A DNA stretch of 64,000 nt from CALCKU01 sp964607445. Its GTDB lineage: Bacteria > Pseudomonadota > Alphaproteobacteria > Caulobacterales > Maricaulaceae. The notes below the pieces were generated by a model that saw only the letters and a list, made by a program, of their open reading frames with translations, ran no database searches and was not told the origin of the DNA. Shown here piece after piece: positions 22,501-29,102 of the stretch (position 1 is the first letter of the stretch; each line of letters starts with the position of its first letter). The stretch covers positions 1 through 64,000 of the forward strand of contig CAZSKN010000012.1 in NCBI GenBank assembly GCA_964607445.1. Reading direction: 5' to 3'. Made by a program: the position numbers and the translations under genes.

Positions 22501-24994
22501 CGCGCCAAATATAAGACACGGCTATCATCACCAATAGCGCAATCCCTCCCGTGAGGGCATAAGGCAGAGCATTTAGAAAAACATATTCACCCGCGCTTCC
22601 ACCCTCAACTCCGCCCGAGGCGGGAATAAAGGGTAATCGCGGCAAGATCACCATCTCTGACATTTCACACGGAGCTTGGCACACCGCATTAGGGCGTAGC
22701 GGTTTACCAAATAAAATCGCCCACATAGACGCCCAGATAACCAGCGCCATACCGAAGAGTCCTAACAAGATCTGGGCCGGGAATAAACGCGTAACTTCTT
22801 GTATCCGACTCCAGTTTTCAAGCCAAGGCGATCCGCGCACTTCCGAAAATTTTGGCGCTTTTGAGCGTTCTAAAACCCAACGCGAATCTATCAGCTCAGC
22901 ATCCTGTTTCTCTGAACGGATTTTTTCTCGAACCTGTTTTAGAACTTGAAAAGGTTGCGCATTCGAGTCCGGATCCATATGGTCAATTCCGGAAGATAAA
23001 TGCTGATAGGCATATTCTGAAATTTTCTGTTCCGCCCGGATACGGTTAAGCGGTAGATCCAAAGTCCCCACAAAACCAATGCCATTGGCCCCGCGTCCAC
23101 CAAAAAATTTAGGCCATAGGGACTGTTTAAGGTCAATGTAATTATCACTCAAATGCTGCAGCAATTGATCCGACGTCTTTATACACCCCGCAGCCATATA
23201 TATGGAGCCTATGCTTTCCTGCCATATCGGGGCCTCGCACAGCGCTTTGAGACCCGCTTGTCTTGTCCCGTCCATACTCATTTCCAAGAACAGATAGTCC
23301 GGCTCCTGCGCCTCGCCTTTGATAATATGAAGGCTCATGAAATGGATGAGATTGAGATCTGTAATCGCAGACGCCAAGGCGGGGCTTGCGGGATTATTCA
23401 AGCTTTCCAGCCTGGCTTGTAACTCGACAAGCCCGCGGTCATCCCGTTTGGCCTGTTCAGAAATTTCAGAACATATTGTAACTAAAGTCTGGGGAGGGTC
23501 TGACGGAATTTCGTCAAATTCAATATTAAACATATCCGGCAATCCCAACCAGGTTTTAAGTGCGGGAGCCGTCTTGGGTTTATACTCTGCGTTAGGCAAA
23601 TTATTCAACCCCTCGAGCATAGAGCGTAAAATCGCCCGCGCCCAATATTGGCCAAAACATGGATGTGTATTATTTACAGGACTAAAAACATTGGGCGGGC
23701 TGGCTTCATTCGGGCCAAATGTGAGGTAATTCATGCGGTTGCGAGTCGGCGCCTGTGCAGAAAAATCGGAAAAAATTTCGGGGTTTGGAAATGCGGCCTT
23801 ATCTTTACACGCAACGTCAATAAGCAAACATATCATATCGCCGGCTTGAAGCGCTTCACCAGCTATGGTTATTGGTTTTTGCACCACTCGGAAAATAAAC
23901 TGTGTCGTCGTATCCAGACGTAAAGCTTCATCAAGAGCTATATCTCCACGGCGCTCCAACATATCCACATAGCTCGCCAGATCAATATTTTCACGCTCTA
24001 ACACGCCCAATATTTTCGCAAATGATGTCCCGACCAAAACCTGCATGGCCCCGGCAAGCTCCAGAACAATACCGCGCACATGGCGGGCATATTCACCCTC
24101 ATCAAGCTCTGAAAACTGGGACTCGACCTCTTTAAGACGGTATAATATAGACCCGTTCGGACATTTGTCCGCATTTGCATAGCTTTTATCAATATGTTTA
24201 CGGAATTGTTTCGACGAATATAAAGCTAATTTCGACAGCACTTTCTGCCGATTGCCAATATTGGCAAAAAGATGCCCGAATATAAAATGTACCCAGAGCA
24301 ACATCTGCATGGCAGGCAATACTTGACCCTCTAAACGCACACGTCCGGGCCGCGCGAGGTTTCGAATACCCGTCATAATCCTTAAGAAAAAGCTCGCAGT
24401 TTTCGGAATGTCGAGTCCAATAAATTTGGCCATAACGCTATATGGCACAACATAGCCATAGGCTTTCACAGCATTGAATTGGAGGCGTTTTTTTGTCGGT
24501 TTTTTAGCGCCCGTAAAAGCGCGCTTGATCCGGCCCCACGCCCCTTTTTGAGCGCGGTCGGTCATTTCATCCAACGCCATCTGGGTGGCCTGACGGCTAA
24601 TATCCGTAATTTCGGTTAAACTATTGCGGTTCAGTTTCGGGCTGACATCCAAGGCCGCTTTCAATATTTCCCACTGTATATCCTTTTGTGCCGTATTCGC
24701 CCCGAGGAAAAAGCGCTCCTCGCCTACACCGGATGCAAGGCCTTCATCAAATTGGGACAGATCAACATTATTTTTAAATTTTCCGGTTGTAACGGCCAAA
24801 ACATCTTTATGCCGTCCGAGGTAAAATATATGTCTTTCTGAATGACCGCCTTTAGCCAAAAGTCTGTATTTTAAACAGTTACGGCCTTGCGCACTTAAAA
24901 TCTCTTCGCCCATGCGTTTTAACAGGTCTGGCGAAGGCAATGACGGGCCGGATAATTCTTTATCTGATAACTTGTTTGTAAATGTCCTATCCAT
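19502..24994 (-). CDS. Membrane-spanning cytochrome P450 - DyP peroxidase fusion
   Basis: 1830 residues with three parts. (1) Residues ~80-490 are cytochrome P450-like: ExxR as EALR (356-359) and a haem-thiolate loop HPCFGQYWAR with C446. The I-helix reads LAGAMQ (313-318) instead of the usual acid-Thr pair. (2) About eight membrane helices lie between ~739 and 1086. (3) Residues ~1390-1820 are a DyP-type peroxidase: GFKDG (1473-1477, the GxxDG motif), TYLVIRQL with R1566 and CPLGSHVRR with the candidate haem ligand H1681. A related module (HF...YxF...DG) occurs on both sides of the membrane part (~550-582 and ~1167-1198). Strong ribosome site AGGGGG 6 bases before ATG. A CRP-type palindrome lies 54 bases upstream. 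No redox partner is in the window. The substrate is unknown; peroxide-driven oxidation at the membrane is inferred. Confidence 0.8.
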   Translation of the reverse strand: MDRTFTNKLSDKELSGPSLPSPDLLKRMGEEILSAQGRNCLKYRLLAKGGHSERHIFYLGRHKDVLAVTTGKFKNNVDLSQFDEGLASGVGEERFFLGANTAQKDIQWEILKAALDVSPKLNRNSLTEITDISRQATQMALDEMTDRAQKGAWGRIKRAFTGAKKPTKKRLQFNAVKAYGYVVPYSVMAKFIGLDIPKTASFFLRIMTGIRNLARPGRVRLEGQVLPAMQMLLWVHFIFGHLFANIGNRQKVLSKLALYSSKQFRKHIDKSYANADKCPNGSILYRLKEVESQFSELDEGEYARHVRGIVLELAGAMQVLVGTSFAKILGVLERENIDLASYVDMLERRGDIALDEALRLDTTTQFIFRVVQKPITIAGEALQAGDMICLLIDVACKDKAAFPNPEIFSDFSAQAPTRNRMNYLTFGPNEASPPNVFSPVNNTHPCFGQYWARAILRSMLEGLNNLPNAEYKPKTAPALKTWLGLPDMFNIEFDEIPSDPPQTLVTICSEISEQAKRDDRGLVELQARLESLNNPASPALASAITDLNLIHFMSLHIIKGEAQEPDYLFLEMSMDGTRQAGLKALCEAPIWQESIGSIYMAAGCIKTSDQLLQHLSDNYIDLKQSLWPKFFGGRGANGIGFVGTLDLPLNRIRAEQKISEYAYQHLSSGIDHMDPDSNAQPFQVLKQVREKIRSEKQDAELIDSRWVLERSKAPKFSEVRGSPWLENWSRIQEVTRLFPAQILLGLFGMALVIWASMWAILFGKPLRPNAVCQAPCEMSEMVILPRLPFIPASGGVEGGSAGEYVFLNALPYALTGGIALLVMIAVSYIWRANHLPAMFKTIRKAPVLRGLRPFGYMFGLLALYLGLQLFTGSYDFMQTRMSDVLGRSDFTLWPYLLGVILAIVLAIFIYNHLFRPHAAAVEKNFTPYIALFLIVSLMVGLTLQQGLVFTLHDANLISVGEGSPAYVGGVVNRFPYASLWELIFLPLIPTLIVMGALAAYNASFPDLKFRLLTPTNAFVLSGVGVFVMIFITSFFTAPKARLGFHLPEGSDHVSSSFWNIVYAFGAMLPVFVLLAGGVLGLAFVWLSKSERDNTPHDSDTPPATIAEMMARENHTGYLQNHMLSVVRILPQFYRRNVTLPLSLSIMLTAMKKQRTRPGFLGSIGTVHFARWVHLPKTHNYVFASNYDGSFESYLEDFITKVGQPLNGAWSHCVGYPETENIFFKGSEDGDRFIRWARGSMRPTPFWYSAYPDLSAAQIRRNSLIRDGVARIDNASDAEAWLELFDSVARPETALQTEQIQSLVFGGAKTLTHGCCLVVEAGPEAIGFKAWLGDIKSDVSFGETKPKDRLTYLALSSEGLSAAGHGRVLTPDTQWTGSQVLSGPAKPKKFPPAFALGMHDGSRQRALGDVGVNAPEHWHWGQAEQPSLAVLLLYTEDETDLETLKARHAKTLETHGLSFKEISLQDPRAPEPFGFKDGLSNPVLRGTRQAAKYKNSIHVLNAGEIVLGYKDNRGFFPPSPQVQSFRDKADLLPALAKDQALTFPRFQSGQDGSLRDLGRNGTYLVIRQLEQDTQAFEKVTRQVAQTLYPHEFKRRKTETAKAFKARQDQAMLTYQAQLMGRWQNGHSLVKAPVKTGTLSDGELTLNVPDNTKAERGNGKRIDNEFLYGKEDPQGHACPLGSHVRRSFPRDSLNPQDESELGISNRHRILRRGRAYVEYNEDASKRAHSKIAAAKPKTKKAEGIFFMCLNANIERQFEFVQQSWVAGSNFHGLRNEVDPITGQSAGTDQNFTIQAPGRDIRCRSMQSFVTMRGGGYFFMPGKQALAFIANPD

Positions 24995-25047
24995 TAGACG
25001 CCCCCTATTTACTTAACATATTATTAGATACTTTCCCGCGTTTCTAT

Positions 25048-25063
25048 TGTGATATTTATCACA
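25048..25063 (-). promoter_or_regulatory. Perfect CRP-type binding site (TGTGA-N6-TCACA)
   Basis: TGTGATATTTATCACA matches the CRP consensus halves exactly and is a near-perfect palindrome. It lies in the 83-base gap between the cyclase-like gene and the P450-DyP gene, centred about 61 bases before the latter's ATG. The adjacent Crp-like protein is the obvious candidate ligand. The word AGGTGTGAT (minus strand) recurs in the gap upstream of the Crp-like gene (around 19467-19475), there with a degenerate second half. Confidence 0.75.
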
Positions 25064-25077
25064 CCTATTAAATAGAT

Positions 25078-28056
25078 TTACGGCTCAATACCTGAAAAAC
25101 CGTGCTCGGCAATACCCTGCATACCACAAGCACGCGCAATTTTCCGCGCCGCAGAGAAATGTTTCGATGCCATATCAGATACGCCGTCTTGATCGTACCA
25201 TTTACCAAAATCGGCATGCGCATATGCCTGATGAACCGGGTCTTTTGTAGATCGTACTAATTGCAAAGCGGCTTCATAAGCTTCACGGGCAGCCAGCTTA
25301 TCGCCTTGCGCCGAAACTAGGGCCGCCTTGGCCGCCAACACGTAATACCGGCTGGAGTTCTTGACCCGGCCTGTGCGGTTTGACGCAATTTCTTTATTTA
25401 TAATATCCGCGGCGATATCAATATGACCGCACTCCAGATAGGCCATACATGCCCATCCCGCCAGCATGGGGGCTATGCCAAGATATGAATTGTCCAAACA
25501 GGTTTGATAGTTCTTGGCCAACATGGGCGCTGCGACCTCTGAATTGCCCATGCGATATAAACGATAGCCTAATGCCATATTGCAAATAGCCTTGGAATAT
25601 CCATGATCTTCGCGCGTCGCGATATGATTTGCCGCCTCCCAAAGTTTGGTCGCTTGATCAAAGTCACCCAAATCAACACAATACCAGCTTGCAAAGGCAC
25701 GATACATTACACTTGGCAAAATTATCGTATGCCCAAACCGTGTCGCCCGGGACTCATTTCCGAATTTATCCGCCATAGCCTGTAAACGCGTTACGGCAGC
25801 CTGCACATGTCCCAATGCAAATTCGATATTAGCTAAAACAAATTCCGAATAACAAATCATGGGAAAATAATTAAGCGCAGATGCCATCTGAAAGGCTTGT
25901 CGGGCCTCGATAATGGCATCAGGATCACCTTCACTTATCCATTTGATCACGGCAATATTACAAATCACCAGCGCTTTTTCCGCAGGACTTAATTCAAAAT
26001 TTGTCGCCGTCAAAGCGGCCTCATAAATATGCAAGTGATCCTTTTGAATGGTAAGCTGGTGAAAGGCGTCAAAAGTTTTAAGTGCGAATTTTACTTTTTG
26101 ATAATCCGCCTCGGCCCCGATTTGATCACAAATATCCACGACGCGGAAATAAAGATTTCGAACCGTTCGAATGGCAGATTGCGCAATCGCGAGATCACAG
26201 GCTGCCCATAAATGGACTAAAGCCTGATCTAAATTATTCGCTTCAGATGCATGATAGGCGAGAAGTTGTGGCTCCACATTATATGAGTCTTCGAATTTTT
26301 GATATATTTTTAAGTGGATATGACGGCGTTTCTTCCGCAAGAGACTATTGTAACATACATCGTGATAGAGCCTATGCTCAAACGAAAGATGCGCATCATC
26401 GGTATAAAACAGTAATTTTTTAGCCACAACCCGGTCTAAAATCTGTGAAAATCTTTCTTGTCCTAAACCCAAAACCATTTCCAAATCATCACGACTAAAT
26501 TCACTGCCCAATACACAGGCATGATCTATTAGCTTTTTTTCTTGGCGGGTCAGATCGTCAAAACGAAGCCGTAAAAGCGGTTCAAGAGCAAGCGGTAAAG
26601 GGGTTTCCAACCTATCCGGCTCTAGTTTGGCCGCCATTTTCGTAAATTCCAATAAAGCAAAGGGCATGCCTTCACACCGCTCCAGGACGACCTCTACCGT
26701 GGCCTCATCCGGCTTTAAATTAGCCGCCTCGCAATACTCTAATACAAGGGATCGCGCGATATCACCTTTTAAGGGTAGCAATTCTACCTGTTTAAAATGC
26801 CCCCAAATACTATTATCTTCGGGCGCCGACCTTGAGGTTACAAGCAAGGAAAGATTTTTATGTGAACATTGCTCAGATAGAAAGTTCAAGCACCGCAAAC
26901 TTTCTGAATCCGCATCATGCAAATCTTCAATAATGAGCCGCAAATGATCATGGGTAGAGATATTTTTAACAAGTTCGGCCACACCATTTTGAATAGCTTT
27001 GATTTTATCATCTGTAGGAATGTCCCAATGGATCCAATCGGAATTCTCAGAGCTCAACAAGTGACTCAGGCCGGTTAGCTGATGCGGGCTTAGATCAATA
27101 TCCTGTAAAAGAGAGTGAATCTCCGCGTAAGTGCTGTTTTCTGCCGGCAATCTTAATAAACGTTTGAGTAATTTCCGAATCAAGTAAAAAGGCGAGTCTT
27201 TAAACACCACGAGTGTTCGAAGTGTTTCAACACGGTAGTTTTTTTGCACGCTTAAAATCGCAAGTTCAGCTATCAGACGACTTTTACCGATGCCGGCTTT
27301 TCCAAAAACCCATAAAGGCCTAGGCGGCTTTAGGCCATCTCCGGATAGGTAATGTTGGATATTTTCCAATTCATCTTTTCGCCCCAGTAGAGGCAGGTGC
27401 GCCCGGCCTCGTGACTGAGCTTGAATATTAAAATCATCATCTAAGGATAAAATTTCACATGGATGGCCAGCTTCGGCCAAAAGTTCTGAAATATCATATT
27501 TAACAGGCTCCAGTCGTGCATAGTCCTGAATCAGGTCCGCCGTAACACCGGAGACCGTCACACAATTCGGTCGTCCCGCATTCTCGACCTTAGCCGCAAT
27601 ATGAGACGCCGTACCAATTGTATCCAAACCGCCGCCAAAATCATTTTCCTGCCATCTGACGACAACGACGCCTGAATGAATACCAATACGAATGTCCGGC
27701 ACCGGAATATGGGGCTTGGAAGGCTCTTTTTGCATAAGGTGCAAAATTTCTTGCCCGGCATATGCCGCGCGTAAAGCATGATGTTCTTGGCTTTTGGTCG
27801 CCCCAAAAACGGCTTTTATACCGTCGCCTTGCACCCGCATCACATTGCCGCCAAATTTACGGATCGCCCTGACCATTTTTTTGATCGGAGGATCTAGAAA
27901 ATCCGGTATGTCTTCGGGGTCAAGTTTTGCAATAATAGAGGTCGAAGACACAATATCTGCATACAGAATCGAAACCGTGCGTCGCTCAGGCGATACGCCA
28001 GATATGACTTCAGGTTGTCCCAATACATTTGGGCTTGTTATTTGATCTATTCCCAA
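25078..28056 (-). CDS. Class III cyclase-like / AAA ATPase / TPR signalling protein
   Basis: Numbered from a GTG at 28071, the protein has 997 residues. A TTG at 28056 has the better ribosome site (GAGGG, 6 bases) and is preferred. Residues ~30-190 form a class III nucleotide cyclase domain with both metal Asp (YADI D39; QGDG D83). The usual Asn and Arg of the NxxxR transition-state motif are His157 and Lys161 (SHIAAKVE), so activity is uncertain. Residues ~225-500 form a STAND/AAA-type ATPase, with Walker A GKAGIGKS (257-264) and Walker B LRLIIEDLHD. The rest is helical TPR-like repeats. The architecture is that of soluble adenylyl cyclase and related bacterial sensors, with one cyclase domain. 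It is the first gene of the minus-strand series cyclase - P450-DyP - Crp. I infer it supplies or senses the signal for the Crp-like protein. Confidence 0.85.
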   Translation of the reverse strand: MGIDQITSPNVLGQPEVISGVSPERRTVSILYADIVSSTSIIAKLDPEDIPDFLDPPIKKMVRAIRKFGGNVMRVQGDGIKAVFGATKSQEHHALRAAYAGQEILHLMQKEPSKPHIPVPDIRIGIHSGVVVVRWQENDFGGGLDTIGTASHIAAKVENAGRPNCVTVSGVTADLIQDYARLEPVKYDISELLAEAGHPCEILSLDDDFNIQAQSRGRAHLPLLGRKDELENIQHYLSGDGLKPPRPLWVFGKAGIGKSRLIAELAILSVQKNYRVETLRTLVVFKDSPFYLIRKLLKRLLRLPAENSTYAEIHSLLQDIDLSPHQLTGLSHLLSSENSDWIHWDIPTDDKIKAIQNGVAELVKNISTHDHLRLIIEDLHDADSESLRCLNFLSEQCSHKNLSLLVTSRSAPEDNSIWGHFKQVELLPLKGDIARSLVLEYCEAANLKPDEATVEVVLERCEGMPFALLEFTKMAAKLEPDRLETPLPLALEPLLRLRFDDLTRQEKKLIDHACVLGSEFSRDDLEMVLGLGQERFSQILDRVVAKKLLFYTDDAHLSFEHRLYHDVCYNSLLRKKRRHIHLKIYQKFEDSYNVEPQLLAYHASEANNLDQALVHLWAACDLAIAQSAIRTVRNLYFRVVDICDQIGAEADYQKVKFALKTFDAFHQLTIQKDHLHIYEAALTATNFELSPAEKALVICNIAVIKWISEGDPDAIIEARQAFQMASALNYFPMICYSEFVLANIEFALGHVQAAVTRLQAMADKFGNESRATRFGHTIILPSVMYRAFASWYCVDLGDFDQATKLWEAANHIATREDHGYSKAICNMALGYRLYRMGNSEVAAPMLAKNYQTCLDNSYLGIAPMLAGWACMAYLECGHIDIAADIINKEIASNRTGRVKNSSRYYVLAAKAALVSAQGDKLAAREAYEAALQLVRSTKDPVHQAYAHADFGKWYDQDGVSDMASKHFSAARKIARACGMQGIAEHGFSGIEP

Positions 28057-28261
28057 ATTTGTCCCTCGCACGCTTCAAGCCTATTATAAATCTTGAATAT
28101 GAGCAAATTTTTAATCGCGAATGGCCGACAATCGTTCAAAGCCTATCGTCAATATATATAGAAATGGACCCGCATGGATTTAATTCATGAGACAGCTATT
28201 GCTATAGCCGCCCAGACAAGGTTATCAGGCGGTTTATACCTCAATTTGAAAGGGTTGATAG

Positions 28262-29089
28262 TTGATTACCGATAAAGACTGGTTTGCGGCCATATCGCAA
28301 AGCGTAACAACAGCTAATATGGAAATTGACGGAATCAAGCTTCCCGGGTTTCCTGAGAGCCATATTGTCGATTTAACGATAACAAATGGAACCTCAGACC
28401 GCATGTTGCGTGAAGCCTCTATGTTATATAGCCACGTTAGAGATACTGCAAAACTCTATGGCGCTCCGCTTGAACGGTCTAGCAAAATATTGGACTTTGG
28501 CTGTGCTTGGGGGCGCATTGCACGATATTTCTTACGCGATATTGCGCTTGAAAACCTTTACGGAGTTGATGTGGTACCAGAGCTGGTTGCCGCGTGCCGG
28601 AAAAGCTTTAATTCAGATAATTTCGACGTCATTCAACAAAAGGGCAAGCTTCCACATGCAAAGAACACATTTGATGTCGCCTTTGCAAATTCAGTGTTTA
28701 GCCATTTAACGCCCGAATTGAACCTGAAATGGATGCGGGAAATTCACCGCGTACTCAAGCCGGGCGGTCTGGCTATGCTAACGATTGTCACGAAAGAAAA
28801 ATTTGATGTCATGGCCATTGGATCAAAAACATGGATCGACAGTCTCGGGTTTGACGTCGAGGTCGCCAAACAAGACGTGCTTGACGGCAAATTTGTCTGG
28901 CAATCCACCCAGCGCGGCGGAGAGCTTACCGGTTATGGTCTCGCCATTATTCCGCCCCAATGGATTGAAGAAAACTGGGGTCAACACTTTGAAGGCCTCG
29001 ATATGATCACGGATTACCATCAGGTCATCGTCGTATTGCGCAAGAAAAAACTCGGCTTTTTCCAACAACTCACATCACGCCTTGGGTAA
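28262..29089 (+). CDS. Class I SAM-dependent methyltransferase
   Basis: 275 residues. The SAM-binding core is visible: motif I ILDFGCAWGRIARYF (about 79-93), the acidic ribose contact YGVDVV (about 101-106), FDVAFANSVFSHL (about 138-150) and the post-motif HRVLKPGGLAMLTI (about 162-175), as in Methyltransf_11/25 enzymes. The substrate is unknown. The start is a TTG with GAAAGGG about 7 bases upstream; an in-frame ATG at 28319 is a shorter alternative. It is divergent from the cyclase-like gene and convergent with maeB (13 bases apart), so it may or may not belong to the P450-DyP island. Confidence 0.85.
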   Translation: MITDKDWFAAISQSVTTANMEIDGIKLPGFPESHIVDLTITNGTSDRMLREASMLYSHVRDTAKLYGAPLERSSKILDFGCAWGRIARYFLRDIALENLYGVDVVPELVAACRKSFNSDNFDVIQQKGKLPHAKNTFDVAFANSVFSHLTPELNLKWMREIHRVLKPGGLAMLTIVTKEKFDVMAIGSKTWIDSLGFDVEVAKQDVLDGKFVWQSTQRGGELTGYGLAIIPPQWIEENWGQHFEGLDMITDYHQVIVVLRKKKLGFFQQLTSRLG

Positions 29090-29102
29090 GGTAGAGCGCC
29101 CC

